From positions 1,984,001-2,048,000 of the forward strand of contig NC_016946.1 in assembly GCF_000277125.1 (NCBI RefSeq): a stretch of 64,000 bases of DNA, given 5' to 3'. Below the pieces are notes generated by a model. It saw nothing but the letters and a program-made list of their open reading frames with translations. It was not told the DNA's origin and made no database searches. This DNA is from Mycobacterium intracellulare ATCC 13950 (GTDB taxonomy: Bacteria; Actinomycetota; Actinomycetes; Mycobacteriales; Mycobacteriaceae). Below, in pieces: positions 17,026-26,042 of this stretch (position 1 is its first letter; each line of letters begins with the position of its first letter). Position numbers and translations under genes: made by a program.

Positions 17026-18222
17026 GTGACGACGAAACTCGACTACGGCATCTTTGACTGCGACACCCACTGCTACGAGACGCGGGACGCGTTCACCCGT
17101 TATCTGCCGGAGGAGTTTCGGGACCGGGCGATCACCACCGTGCGCGGGGCGGACGGCGTCGAGGTGATCCTTGCGGGACATCGGGTCGCCACGTTCAACA
17201 GCGAAGGGGGACTGGGCCTCGATGTCGCTTATCGGCCGGGCTCGCTCAAGGAGATGCTCAAGCAGATGGGATCGGGCAACCCCGAGGAGTCCTACGAGCC
17301 GCAACCCATGCAACCGGAATTCATCGAGCGCGGTGCACGCCTTGCCGTCATGGCGGAGCAGAACATCGAGCGTATGGTCATCTATCCCAGCGGTATGGCC
17401 CTGGCCGCCGAACACTACGTCGACGACACAGCGGCACTGTACGCCAACCTGCGCTCGTTCAACCGATGGTTCGACGAAGAGTGGGGTTTCAACTACGAAG
17501 ACAAGATTTTCGCCACGGCGCTGATGTCGTTGCGCGACTTGGATTCTGCGATCGCCGAGACGGAGGCCATCATCGCGCAGGGCGCAAAGTTCGTGCTGCT
17601 GCCGACCGGGCCGGCTTACGGTCGATCGCCCGGCGACCCGTACTTCGACCCGATTTATGCACGCTTGCAGGAGGCCGGCTGCATCCTGGTGTTCCACATC
17701 ATGCCGTTCTGGTACTTCAATGCGATCTCGCCCGCCTGGGGACAAAACTCCGACCCGGCTTCTTGGCACATGTCGGCGTGGCAGTGGATGAATGTCTACG
17801 GCCAGCGCCCGATCGAGGAGACGTTGTCCGCTCTCATCTTCGACAACCTCTTCGGCCGCTTCCCGGGCCTGAACGTCCTCGTCGCCGAGCACGGGGCGGA
17901 ATGGGTGCCGTTCTTCGTCAAACACATGGACAAGAGCAGAGGGATGGGCCGCAACGGGCCTTGGATTGGTGGGAAGCTGACGGAGCGGCCGTCGGCGATC
18001 TTCCGCCGTCATGTCCGTGTCGTGCCGTACCCCGAGGACGACATCCCAGGAATCGTCGCGGGCCTGGGATACGACGACTGCTTGGTGATGGGCTCGGATT
18101 ACCCGCACGCCGAAGGCCTGGCCGTGCCGGCCGAATTTGCCAAGCTGCTCGACCCGCTCGACGACGCCGCCAAGCGGCGGATCATGCGCGACAACGCCGA
18201 CCAGTTGCTCTCCCGGAGCTAA
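17026..18222 (+). CDS. Amidohydrolase-2 family protein (paralogue 2)
   Basis: 398 aa TIM-barrel metal hydrolase. The N-terminal motif is FDCDTHCYETRDAFTRYLPE; later it has LVFHIMPFWYF, NVLVAEHGAEWVPF and MGSDYPHAEGLA. As in paralogue 1, the first His of HxH is replaced by Asp. GTG 17026 follows AAGGAG by about 7 nt. It heads an operon with two ACADs and an acyl-CoA ligase, so it probably acts on the free or CoA-bound acid of the pathway; decarboxylation or C-C hydrolysis are both possible for the family. Confidence 0.87.
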   Translation: MTTKLDYGIFDCDTHCYETRDAFTRYLPEEFRDRAITTVRGADGVEVILAGHRVATFNSEGGLGLDVAYRPGSLKEMLKQMGSGNPEESYEPQPMQPEFIERGARLAVMAEQNIERMVIYPSGMALAAEHYVDDTAALYANLRSFNRWFDEEWGFNYEDKIFATALMSLRDLDSAIAETEAIIAQGAKFVLLPTGPAYGRSPGDPYFDPIYARLQEAGCILVFHIMPFWYFNAISPAWGQNSDPASWHMSAWQWMNVYGQRPIEETLSALIFDNLFGRFPGLNVLVAEHGAEWVPFFVKHMDKSRGMGRNGPWIGGKLTERPSAIFRRHVRVVPYPEDDIPGIVAGLGYDDCLVMGSDYPHAEGLAVPAEFAKLLDPLDDAAKRRIMRDNADQLLSRS

Positions 18223-18229
18223 CCGCCCG

Positions 18230-19189
18230 ATGGCAGACGACGACGTCGACCTCGACCTGCTGCGCGGGTCTGCGCGGGAGTTTTTGGCCGAGCGCGGCGA
18301 AAAGGAATCCGTCAAGGACCTTGCCGCGATGGACTGGACCGCGCTGCTCGTCGGTGAGGAGGCGGGTGGCGCAGGCTGGCGTCCCGTCGAAACGTGCGTC
18401 ATAGCCGAAGAACTCGGACGAGCGAACGACAGGTCGGCATGGTTCGGTACCACAATGTCGGCCGGCGCGCTTGCCTCGGCGCCCGCCGATGTGAGGGAAC
18501 AGTTGCTCCCCGGTCTGCTCGCCGGCACGACGGTAGCGGGCTTCGCCGCCGCGGACGCCTCCGCACGGATCATTCGCGGCAATGAAGTCGACATCATTGT
18601 GCTTCTGGGACGCAACGGAATTCACCTGATTCGTGACCCGGATCCCGCGCGGACGGTGCTGGACGGCGACTTGCTCGACGTCACCAGAACGGTCTGGCGT
18701 ATCGACCTCACCGACGCGCCCAGCACCCTGATCGGGCCGCCCGGCAGGGCCACAGAGCTGATGGCCGTGGCTCGGCTGCTCGTTTCCGCCGACTCCTTGG
18801 GCGCCGCCTCGATGACCCTTGAACGTCTGACGGCATACCTGCGGGAGCGCGTGGCGTTCGGGGCGCCGATCGCGAGCTTCCAAGCGATTCAGCACCGGCT
18901 CGTCGAGCTGCTGGTCTTCGAGGTCAAAGCCCGGGCCGTCATCATGAAGGCGGCGCGCGCCATCGCCTCCGGCGACGAAAGGGCGACCGCCCTGGCGGCG
19001 GCCGCGCACGCGTTCGTGGCGGCGAAAGCATCGGCCGCCGTGGACGAATGCATGCAACTGTCGGGCGGCATCGGATTCACTTGGGAGTACCCGCTGCACT
19101 ACGAACTGCGTCGCGTCTTCACCAACTCTCATCTGATCGGCACGGCGCGGTCGAGTCGCGCGCTGCTGGCGGAGGTGTCCGGCTGGTGA
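18230..19189 (+). CDS. Acyl-CoA dehydrogenase, short subunit
   Basis: 319 aa, shorter than a full ACAD because the N-terminal helical domain is reduced. It has ERVAFGAPIASFQAIQHRLVE and the C-terminal LSGGIGFTWEYPLHYELRR block containing Glu. It directly precedes, with a GTGA overlap, a full-length ACAD that lacks the usual Glu, the arrangement of heteromeric FadE pairs in steroid-degrading actinobacteria. ATG 18230 starts 8 nt after the amidohydrolase stop. Confidence 0.88.
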   Translation: MADDDVDLDLLRGSAREFLAERGEKESVKDLAAMDWTALLVGEEAGGAGWRPVETCVIAEELGRANDRSAWFGTTMSAGALASAPADVREQLLPGLLAGTTVAGFAAADASARIIRGNEVDIIVLLGRNGIHLIRDPDPARTVLDGDLLDVTRTVWRIDLTDAPSTLIGPPGRATELMAVARLLVSADSLGAASMTLERLTAYLRERVAFGAPIASFQAIQHRLVELLVFEVKARAVIMKAARAIASGDERATALAAAAHAFVAAKASAAVDECMQLSGGIGFTWEYPLHYELRRVFTNSHLIGTARSSRALLAEVSGW

Positions 19190-20388
19190 GCGCTTTCGTC
19201 GACCGGCCCACCGAGGCGCAGCTGACCGAGTTCAGGCATCGCGTCAGGGCGCACATCGCCGAACACGCACCGGCGATCGAGGCGCGCGAAGGCCACCGAG
19301 CGCCCGAGACCGCCGAGCAGGAAGCCCTGTTGCGCACGTGGTTCGCCGGCTTGTTCGAGGCGGGGTTTGCCGGTGCGGACTGGCCGGTCGAATACGGCGG
19401 TCGCGACGACTACCACCCGCTGCACGACCGCATCGTGAGCGAGGAGATCCTGCGCGCCCGCGCGCCGCGCCCGGTGGACCAGGTGAACCTGGCCGCCCAT
19501 GTCCTTCTGCACTTCGGGTCCGACGAGCAGAAACGAATGCTGCTGCCATCGATTCGGCGCAGCGAACATGTCTGGTGCCAGTTGCTCAGCGAGCCCGACG
19601 CCGGCAGCGACATCGCCGGAGTGCGCAGCCGCGGTACGCGGCAAGACGACGGCAGCTGGCGCCTCGACGGGCAGAAGACCTGGATCACCGACGGCCACTG
19701 GGCCGACATGGGCCTCGCTCTGATGCGCACCGACCCGGCGTCGTCGCGCCACCACGGCCTGTCGGTCTTCGCCGTGCCGCTCTCGGCAGACGGCGTCGAG
19801 GTTCGTCCGATCCGCACGATCGGTGATGCGATCGAGGTCAATGAGGTCTTCCTCACCGGAGTCCGCGTCGGTGCCGAGAGCCTGATCGGCGCAGCGGGCG
19901 ACGGCTGGTCAATCATCATGGCGGGCCTGGACTTTGAACGATTCGGCATCGGTGGAAACGTCGTTCTGCTGGAACTGTTGATCGATGATCTGGTCGTCGT
20001 GGCCCGCCACGCGCAGGTCGACGGCGCACCCGCGCTGGAGTCCGCCGACATACGCCAGAAGGTCGCCGAGTTGGCCGTGGAGGTCGAAGTGGCCAAGGCG
20101 TTCATCGACGATCACGTGGAGCGGCTGACATCGGGCGACGAACGACCGGGTGACGGCTCGATCGCGAAGTTGAGTTTTGCGGAGACATACCACCGCGTCG
20201 CGGCTTACGGCGCCCAGTTGGCGGCGTCCGCGACCGTCGCCGGGGTCGCGGACCCGGAGGTGCAGAACGCCAAACAACGGTTGCGGGAATGCTGGTTGTG
20301 GTCGCGCGCTTACACGATTTCGGGCGGCAGTTCGGAGATGATGCGCAACATTCTTGCCAAGCGCCGACTGCACCTGCCGAGCCGATGA
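19186..20388 (+). CDS. Acyl-CoA dehydrogenase, large subunit
   Basis: 400 aa ACAD with FAD/substrate segment LLSEPDAGSDIAGVRS, a QKTWITDGHWAD strand and a C-terminal YTISGGSSEMMRNILAKRR block. The canonical YEGT glutamate is replaced by SGGS. GTG 19186 overlaps the stop of the short ACAD upstream, and its own stop overlaps the start of the ligase. It should form an alpha2-beta2 enzyme with the 18230 product (inference from gene order and complementary residues). Confidence 0.9.
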   Translation: MSAFVDRPTEAQLTEFRHRVRAHIAEHAPAIEAREGHRAPETAEQEALLRTWFAGLFEAGFAGADWPVEYGGRDDYHPLHDRIVSEEILRARAPRPVDQVNLAAHVLLHFGSDEQKRMLLPSIRRSEHVWCQLLSEPDAGSDIAGVRSRGTRQDDGSWRLDGQKTWITDGHWADMGLALMRTDPASSRHHGLSVFAVPLSADGVEVRPIRTIGDAIEVNEVFLTGVRVGAESLIGAAGDGWSIIMAGLDFERFGIGGNVVLLELLIDDLVVVARHAQVDGAPALESADIRQKVAELAVEVEVAKAFIDDHVERLTSGDERPGDGSIAKLSFAETYHRVAAYGAQLAASATVAGVADPEVQNAKQRLRECWLWSRAYTISGGSSEMMRNILAKRRLHLPSR

Positions 20389-21947
20389 CCTCACGTCCTG
20401 CGGCGCAGACCTACTGGTCCCTGGTGGAGACCGCCGCGCGGGCGCACCCCGACTGGGTTGTCCTCGCGGACGACTATGGGCGCAGCCTGTCGTGCGCGCA
20501 GCTGCGGGACTCCGCACTGACTTGTGCGGCGGCGCTGGCGCAGCGGGGGATCGGTGCGGGCACGGTGGTGTCCTGGCAACTGCCGACCACGCTGGAGACG
20601 ATGGTCGTCATGACGGCGCTGGCGCGCCTCGGTGCGGTGCAGAACCCGGTGCTGCCGATATGGCGGGAGAGCGAACTGCGGTTTGTGACAGCACAACTCG
20701 GGACCGAAGTCATCATCGTCCCGGGATTGTGGCGCGACTTCGACCACACCGCGCTCGCGTATCAGCTCGCCCGTGAACGTGCCGGTGAGCGGCCCATGTC
20801 CGTCGTGGTCGTCGACCACGACGCACCCGTCACCGGCGGGCTTCGGCTGCCGGTGGGGGAACCAAAAGAGCTGCCTCCACCGCCGCGCGGCGGCGAGGAA
20901 CCGCGGTGGATCTACTATTCGTCGGGCACGACGGCGGCACCGAAAGGAGCGCGGCACTGCGACCGGTCGGTCATCGCCGGTTCGGCAGGGGTCATCGGGA
21001 TCGTCGGGGCGTCCAGTCGCGACGTCAACCCCATCGCGTTTCCGGTTTCGCACATCGGAGGCGCCGCGATGCTCGCCGCGGCCCTGCTCACCGGGATGAA
21101 GCTGGTGCTGTTCGACGCCTTCGACCCCGTCGAGACCCCTGTCGCCATCGCGGCGCACCGCCCGACTCTGCTGGGCAGCGCGACGCCTTTCTTCGTCGCC
21201 TTCATGGCGGCGCAGGCGAAGCATGGCGACGAACCGCTCTACCCCGATCTGCGGGGCTGCGTCGGAGGGGGTGCGCCAATCACCGCCGAGCTCGGTCACC
21301 AAGTGCGACAAACGCTTTCGGTCGACGGCGTGGCCAATGCGTGGGGCTTGACCGAATTTCCGGTCGCCACCTCTCAGGCGCCGAACGGTCCGGCGGAGCT
21401 GCTGGATCACACCGTCGGCAAACCGGTGCCCGGCGTTGCGGTACGGGTCGTCGACGAAGCTGGACAGCAGGTGTCGCGTGGCACGGAGGGGGAGTTGCGG
21501 CTCAAGGGGCCGCAGTGCTTCCTCGGCTACGTCGACGCAACTCTGGATGCCCACGCGTTCGACGCCGAAGGATGGTTTCGCACAGGAGATCTGGGCCGCA
21601 TCGACGACGACGGCAACGTCGTCGTCACCGGCCGGATCAAGGATGCGATCATCCGCAATGCGGAGAACATCTCGGCCTTGGAGGTCGAGGGTGTCCTGGC
21701 CAGCCACCCGGCGGTGGCCGACGTGGCGATCATCGGGGTGCCGGATGAGCGGACCGGCGAGCGTGTTTGCGCTGTCGTCGTCGCGCGCCCGGGTGTGGCG
21801 GTGACGCTTTCGTCGGTCTTCGATCACTGTCAAGCGCGGGGACTGAGCAAGCACAAAACGCCCGAACGACTCGAAATCGTGGATGCGCTGCCCCGGAATA
21901 GCACCGGCAAGGTCCTCAAGACCGAGCTGCGGGCGCGGTTCGGCTGA
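20385..21947 (+). CDS. AMP-forming acyl-CoA synthetase (FadD-like)
   Basis: 520 aa ANL-superfamily ligase activating a carboxylate with ATP and CoA. It has the phosphate loop IYYSSGTTAAPKGAR, the adenine-binding AWGLTEFP, the hinge GWFRTGDLGRIDDDG and the C-terminal catalytic Lys in NSTGKVLKTEL. ATG 20385 overlaps the ACAD stop (ATGA). As the last gene of a four-gene operon with an amidohydrolase and an ACAD pair, it probably primes an acid intermediate for dehydrogenation. Confidence 0.92.
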   Translation: MTSRPAAQTYWSLVETAARAHPDWVVLADDYGRSLSCAQLRDSALTCAAALAQRGIGAGTVVSWQLPTTLETMVVMTALARLGAVQNPVLPIWRESELRFVTAQLGTEVIIVPGLWRDFDHTALAYQLARERAGERPMSVVVVDHDAPVTGGLRLPVGEPKELPPPPRGGEEPRWIYYSSGTTAAPKGARHCDRSVIAGSAGVIGIVGASSRDVNPIAFPVSHIGGAAMLAAALLTGMKLVLFDAFDPVETPVAIAAHRPTLLGSATPFFVAFMAAQAKHGDEPLYPDLRGCVGGGAPITAELGHQVRQTLSVDGVANAWGLTEFPVATSQAPNGPAELLDHTVGKPVPGVAVRVVDEAGQQVSRGTEGELRLKGPQCFLGYVDATLDAHAFDAEGWFRTGDLGRIDDDGNVVVTGRIKDAIIRNAENISALEVEGVLASHPAVADVAIIGVPDERTGERVCAVVVARPGVAVTLSSVFDHCQARGLSKHKTPERLEIVDALPRNSTGKVLKTELRARFG

Positions 21948-21966
21948 AGCACTTCATCGGGCCCGG

Positions 21967-23151
21967 CTAGACGCCGATGAGCTCCTTGAGGTTGCCGCCC
22001 ATCACTCGTGCCCTGGTGTCCTCCGGAAGATCCTCGAGTTCCTTGACGAAATCCGCGGGCTCGGCCAGCCCCTCGGGGTGCGGGTAGTCCGAGCCGAACA
22101 TCACCCGATCCGCACCCAGGATGTCGACGAGGTGCGACATGTCCTCCTCGTGGAACGGATTGATCCACACGTGTCTGCGGAAGACATCGCAGGGATGCTC
22201 GCTGAAGTCGTATGGCCTCTTGCGGTATACGCGGTCGAACACGTCCAACAGGCGGTGTGCCCACGAGCCGCCGTTCTCGACCACGCCGATGCGTACCCCG
22301 GGGAAGCGCTCGAACACCCCGTGCGCGATGAACGCCGCAAGAGTGTCGAAGATGTTTCGGCTCTCCTCGTAGATGAAACCACGCAGCTTGCTCAGCGCGA
22401 ATCCGTTGAACTCCGTGGCTTCCTCCCAGTCGTCGACGTAGCGCTCATAGCCGGAGTCCGAGTTGTGCATCTGCACCGAGATACCCGAATTCTCGACCAG
22501 TCGCCAGAAATCGTCGAACTCCGGCAGCGCCGGTGACCGCGACGTGCCGTCCTCGCGCGGAACGGGTGCCGGCCGGATCAATACCGTCCGGGCGCCATTG
22601 TTCAGGCACCATTCGAGTTCCTGCACGCCCAGCGCGGGATCGTTCAGCGAGATCGCAGGAACGGGGAAGATCCGGTCCTGGTAGTTGAATGTCCAGTCGT
22701 CGAGTAACCACCGATTGAACGCATGCGTGACCGCGTGGGTGAGCTCGGTGTCGGATTTGGTCCGTTCTTCGAGCATGCCCGCTGTCGTCGGGAACATCAC
22801 GGCGCCGTAGACGCCCTGCCGGTCCATCAGCGCCAGGCGTAGGTCGGGCCGCCTGAACTCATCGGGGCAGCGGATCGGTTCGGCGAGCTCCCGCAACGTC
22901 TTGCCCTCTGGGTTTATGCCCCGGAAGTAATCGGACCAGGCGCCGGGTGTGGGGATCACCTCGTATGTCGGGTTGGGGATGCACTCCGTGACCGTGCCCA
23001 TGATCTGCAGCTTCTTGCGGCCGTTGACGTCGATGAACTTCAGCGCCTCGGCGTATTTCTCCGGCAGATACCGCGTGTAGGCGTCGATGGTCTCGTACAT
23101 GTGGTTGTCGGCGTCCCAGACCTCAAACGCTTTGTCGTCGCTCACCAGCAC
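21967..23151 (-). CDS. Amidohydrolase-2 family protein (paralogue 3)
   Basis: 394 aa metal-dependent TIM-barrel protein, closely similar in layout to the 12324-13517 protein: WDADNHMYETIDAYTRYLPE, SVQMHNSDSGYERYV, GVVENGGSWAHR and MFGSDYPHPEGLA. The first ligand is Asp-x-His instead of HxH. It is convergent with the ligase gene (19 bp apart), with its own promoter and a perfect GAGAAT/ATTCTC palindrome 13 bp upstream of its start. Similar sequence and shared regulation suggest that paralogues 1 and 3 handle related intermediates. Confidence 0.87.
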   Translation of the reverse strand: MLVSDDKAFEVWDADNHMYETIDAYTRYLPEKYAEALKFIDVNGRKKLQIMGTVTECIPNPTYEVIPTPGAWSDYFRGINPEGKTLRELAEPIRCPDEFRRPDLRLALMDRQGVYGAVMFPTTAGMLEERTKSDTELTHAVTHAFNRWLLDDWTFNYQDRIFPVPAISLNDPALGVQELEWCLNNGARTVLIRPAPVPREDGTSRSPALPEFDDFWRLVENSGISVQMHNSDSGYERYVDDWEEATEFNGFALSKLRGFIYEESRNIFDTLAAFIAHGVFERFPGVRIGVVENGGSWAHRLLDVFDRVYRKRPYDFSEHPCDVFRRHVWINPFHEEDMSHLVDILGADRVMFGSDYPHPEGLAEPADFVKELEDLPEDTRARVMGGNLKELIGV

Positions 23152-23163
23152 CTCCAGCAGGCG

Positions 23164-23181
23164 TGAGAATATTGATTCTCA
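23164..23181. promoter_or_regulatory. Operator-like inverted repeat TGAGAATATTGATTCTCA
   Basis: Perfect 7-bp arms TGAGAAT/ATTCTCA around a 4-base centre. This is the best copy of the cluster-wide motif, positioned 13 bp upstream of the amidohydrolase start codon at 23151. Confidence 0.72.
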
Positions 23182-23216
23182 ATCATAGCGAACGTTGGTA
23201 TCTGCAGGGAACGGGC

Positions 23217-23975
23217 TCAGAGGTTCATGAAATGGCCGCCATCGACACCGAGGGTTTGCCCGGTGACGTAGCGAGCGGCGGGACCGATAAGGTATGCCAC
23301 GGCTGAGCCGATATCGATTTCGGGGTCTCCGATGCGTCCCAGCGGGATTCGGCGTGCCAGCCTTTCCTCCATCGCCGGCTCGGCGCTTATCGCCAAGGTC
23401 ATCGCGGGTGAATATGCCAGCGGTGAAACAACATTCACCGTGATGCCGTGAGGGGCCCATTCCCGCGCGAGGCTCTTGGCGAAACCGCGCAACGCGCCCT
23501 TCATTGTGGCGTAGAGCGGCAGGGTCGCGCTGCCTTCGATGCCGGCGGGCGAGGTCATGACGAGGAAGGTGCCGCCCCGCTTCTTCAGCGCGGGAAATGC
23601 TGAAACGGCGCAGAAGTGCGCTCCACGAAGTGACACCGAGTAGTGGTCGCCCCAAACGGAACGATCGACATCAGCCAGTTGGTGCGGCTGGCTCGAGGCG
23701 TTGCTCGTGGCGTTGTGCACCACGGCATCGAGCCGCCCGGTGGTCGCCAGGGACAGCTGTATCGCGCCCGCCACTGCGTCAGGGTCGGTCACATCGCATC
23801 GTGCCCACGTCGCATCGTGGCCCCGTGCGGTGATTTCCTCGGCGACGGCCAACCCCGTCTCGGACCGGGTGGCGACGACGACGTGCGCCCCGGCCGAGGC
23901 GAGAGCCATGGCGATGCCGCGGCCAACCCCGGCGCCCGAACCAGTCACCAGCGCGGTGAGACCGTGCAGGCTCAT
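23217..23975 (-). CDS. Short-chain dehydrogenase/reductase (intact SDR)
   Basis: 252 aa SDR with the cofactor motif TGSGAGVGRGIA, HNATS at the NNAG position, catalytic Ser in MTSPAG and YATMK as the YxxxK pair. It would oxidise or reduce a hydroxy/keto group with NAD(P). ATG 23975 overlaps the stop of the degenerate SDR upstream (ATGA), so the two are made in equal amounts and may form a hetero-oligomer. It is the last gene of the membrane-protein operon starting at 25943. Confidence 0.91.
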   Translation of the reverse strand: MSLHGLTALVTGSGAGVGRGIAMALASAGAHVVVATRSETGLAVAEEITARGHDATWARCDVTDPDAVAGAIQLSLATTGRLDAVVHNATSNASSQPHQLADVDRSVWGDHYSVSLRGAHFCAVSAFPALKKRGGTFLVMTSPAGIEGSATLPLYATMKGALRGFAKSLAREWAPHGITVNVVSPLAYSPAMTLAISAEPAMEERLARRIPLGRIGDPEIDIGSAVAYLIGPAARYVTGQTLGVDGGHFMNL

Positions 23976-24577
23976 GGCAGCATCACCGCCCCTCCGTCGG
24001 CGACGATCGTCTCGCCGACGAGGTGATCGATATCCGGCCGCAAGAGGAATTTCACCGCCTCGACGACGGTGTGGAGAAGCGTCGAATCGTCGTGGACCAC
24101 AGCCGCGGTGAGGTGCGCGGTAAAAGAGTCCATCTCGGGCGTGAACAGTCGCAGAGGGGCCGCGACCAGGTTGACGGACACGTCTTCGCGCTTCCATTGC
24201 CGCGCAGCGGATTTCGCCATCGCGCGGATGCCTTCCACTGCGGTGGTGTACGCCACCAGTCGGGCCGCGCCCGCCATGCCGATTGTCGGCACGACAACGA
24301 CGATTCGTCCCCCGTGCGGTGCTAACGCGGACCGTGCCCGCTGGAGCGCAGCCAGGGCGGGCCACATCATCCCGTCGACGATGTGATCCCATTCCTCGCC
24401 ACTGAGGCCGGCCGCGTCGGACGGCCGCGGGGCCGGATCGGTACCGACGACTACGACCGCTCCGGTGATGCCCGATGCCAGCCCACGTCCGGGTACCGCG
24501 ACGATGCCGTCGAGTCCGTCTGCCAGCTCGCGCGCCAGACCGTCGGCCGCGCCCAAGACGACTGTGGACGACGCCAC
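23972..24577 (-). CDS. Degenerate SDR-fold protein
   Basis: 201 aa SDR-like protein, about 50 residues shorter than its neighbour. The glycine-rich motif is broken (VVLGAADGLARELADGL in place of TGxxxGxG), and the catalytic YxxxK reads YTTAVEG, so Lys is lost while Tyr remains. The C-terminal VGETIVADGGAVMLP end is conserved. It is probably inactive by itself and may serve as a partner subunit for the SDR at 23217. GTG 24577 lies 1 nt after the stop of the membrane protein upstream, giving tight translational coupling. Confidence 0.8.
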   Translation of the reverse strand: MASSTVVLGAADGLARELADGLDGIVAVPGRGLASGITGAVVVVGTDPAPRPSDAAGLSGEEWDHIVDGMMWPALAALQRARSALAPHGGRIVVVVPTIGMAGAARLVAYTTAVEGIRAMAKSAARQWKREDVSVNLVAAPLRLFTPEMDSFTAHLTAAVVHDDSTLLHTVVEAVKFLLRPDIDHLVGETIVADGGAVMLP

Positions 24578-24578
24578 G

Positions 24579-24998
24579 TCATCGACTCGGCTGGCGCGCT
24601 AGGCGGTCATCGTGAATTTTCACCAACTCCCTGAACCCGATACGTACGTACCGGGGTTTGGGTTGGATGCCCCAGTCGTCGCGGGCGGTGTGCTGGCCGG
24701 CCGCTTCGGGTGCTCCCCCGAACGGGGGCCCGCCGAGTGGATAGGGCTGTTGGCACTGGAGACTGTCGTCGGAGAAGCGCACCTTCATGAGCTCACTGCA
24801 GATCTCGGTCAGCGATAGCGTCGGCCAGCCGTACCAGACCGCCATCACAGGTACGGTCAACGAGCCCTCGATGACCAGCCCGAATAGGCAGACGTACAGC
24901 CCGCGTTTGAGCCATTTATGCATTCGCGCCCACGTCGGGGTGGTTCCGACCGGCAACGGCTCGACCGAATCCTCGGTCCCCACAGTGGAATTAGACAC
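24579..24998 (-). CDS. Single-pass membrane protein of unknown function
   Basis: 139 aa; not recognised. It has a hydrophilic N-terminus of about 30 residues, one hydrophobic helix ([20 protein letters not shown], about 33-52) and a polar tail containing [19 protein letters not shown] with two cysteines and a proline/glycine-rich segment. GTG 24998 follows AAGGAGGG by 8 nt. Position between a multi-pass membrane protein and an SDR pair suggests it anchors or links the soluble enzymes to the membrane (inference only). Confidence 0.72.
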   Translation of the reverse strand: MSNSTVGTEDSVEPLPVGTTPTWARMHKWLKRGLYVCLFGLVIEGSLTVPVMAVWYGWPTLSLTEICSELMKVRFSDDSLQCQQPYPLGGPPFGGAPEAAGQHTARDDWGIQPKPRYVRIGFRELVKIHDDRLARQPSR

Positions 24999-25017
24999 GG
25001 CGGTCCCTCCTTCGGTG

Positions 25018-25704
25018 CTAGTCGGAAAAGATCTCTCGGTTGACGGTGTGCAGGTACGGGATCGCGAGGAACGGCGTGACGTAGAAGATGTTGAATGCCC
25101 ACCACCCGAGAACCGGTAGCCCGACTGCCGTATAGCGGACGTCGGCGTACATCGTCATGTTGAGGATGTAGCCGGTCCACACGATCACTCCGAACCAGCA
25201 CGTCACGATCGTCCACTGGTGGCCCCAGCGTCTCATTTGGAGCAGCCCGATGGCGGCGGCGATGCGCATGGGAAACGCGATCAGCACGCAGACCATGACC
25301 CAGGCCTTCTCGCCTGGCGCAGCGGCTCCGCCGATCCAGAGTTCGTTGTAGTGCCAGAAGTAGCCGGCGTCGATGAGGTTGCCCCATGCGGTGAAGACCG
25401 TGCGGGTGATCAGGGCGTGGTTGGCGAATAAATCGAGCGCCCAGCCGATGCTGTTGAGCGCGGCGTCGAGGATGATGACGTATCCGATGAGCGTGACCAT
25501 CATTGGCCGAACCGACAGCCCGTCGCGCTGCGCCTTTCTCAACAGATAGATCCCTCGGCAAAATATGGGCAGGCCGACGATGCCGAGGACGAGGGTGCCC
25601 ATGAGCGCGGTGCCGGCGATGCACCATCGATCCGCGCGCCGTTGCATCTCACGCGTTTGTGCCTCGTGCTCGTCCATGGCGGGCGATCGGGTTGGACTCG
25701 TCAT
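25018..25704 (-). CDS. Multi-pass membrane protein of unknown function
   Basis: 228 aa; not recognised. Hydrophobic stretches at about 27-49, 67-93, 134-157, 164-187 and 192-218 suggest five membrane helices. The polar loop around [15 protein letters not shown] and the segment [10 protein letters not shown] hold His, Glu and Asp residues that could bind a metal or substrate, but no family motif was identified. ATG 25704 begins 4 nt after the 39-aa peptide. Together with that peptide and the 32-aa peptide it looks like an integral membrane complex. Confidence 0.75.
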   Translation of the reverse strand: MTSPTRSPAMDEHEAQTREMQRRADRWCIAGTALMGTLVLGIVGLPIFCRGIYLLRKAQRDGLSVRPMMVTLIGYVIILDAALNSIGWALDLFANHALITRTVFTAWGNLIDAGYFWHYNELWIGGAAAPGEKAWVMVCVLIAFPMRIAAAIGLLQMRRWGHQWTIVTCWFGVIVWTGYILNMTMYADVRYTAVGLPVLGWWAFNIFYVTPFLAIPYLHTVNREIFSD

Positions 25705-25707
25705 TGA

Positions 25708-25827
25708 TCACCAATCCCTCGTGAGATACATCTGGAGCTGGATCGCGAACATCGCGATCAGCACTCCGTAGATGAAGACCTGGAACGCGATCAATCCACG
25801 TTTGCGTCGTCGATCCTGCTCGTCCAC
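25708..25827 (-). CDS. 39-aa single-pass membrane peptide
   Basis: Starts GTG 25827 after GGAGAC at a suitable distance. The peptide has a charged N-terminus (DEQDRRRKRG) followed by one hydrophobic helix (LIAFQVFIYGVLIAMFAIQL) and a short MYLTRDW tail. Positive charge before the helix predicts an N-in orientation. It is placed 4 nt upstream of the 228-aa membrane protein and 17 nt after the 32-aa peptide, so it is translated as part of the same operon. It is too short for standard gene finders. Confidence 0.68.
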   Translation of the reverse strand: MDEQDRRRKRGLIAFQVFIYGVLIAMFAIQLQMYLTRDW

Positions 25828-25844
25828 TGTGTCTCCTGCGTCTA

Positions 25845-25943
25845 TCAGAAGGTGCCGATGTTGGCCAGCATCCAGTAGAAGAATGCGACAAGGCCACACA
25901 TCACTGCCCAGGTCACAGCCAGTCGGACCAGTTCCTGCCACAT
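25845..25943 (-). CDS. 32-aa single-pass membrane peptide
   Basis: ATG 25943 is preceded by AGGAGGG with 5-nt spacing, a very strong ribosome site. The peptide is almost entirely one helix (LAVTWAVMCGLVAFFYWMLA) and ends NIGTF. It is the first gene of an operon of two small and two larger membrane proteins plus two SDRs. A GAGAA-type operator lies 57 bp upstream. Its function is unknown; tiny single-helix proteins are often subunits or regulators of membrane enzymes. Confidence 0.66.
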   Translation of the reverse strand: MWQELVRLAVTWAVMCGLVAFFYWMLANIGTF

Positions 25944-25999
25944 GAGACCCTCCTAGCGGGGTGAAACTTGCCACCAAACGTTAACATCACTCTCAGAAA

Positions 26000-26017
26000 T
26001 GAGAACAATCGTTTTCG
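26000..26017. promoter_or_regulatory. Candidate operator TGAGAACAATCGTTTTCG
   Basis: A GAGAAC/GTTTTC inverted repeat (5 of 6 paired) with a 4-base centre, 57 bp upstream of the 32-aa peptide ATG. It is in the same class as the sites at 16991 and 23164. Confidence 0.6.
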
Positions 26018-26042
26018 TCGCGTAGGCGTTGGAGGGACAGGG

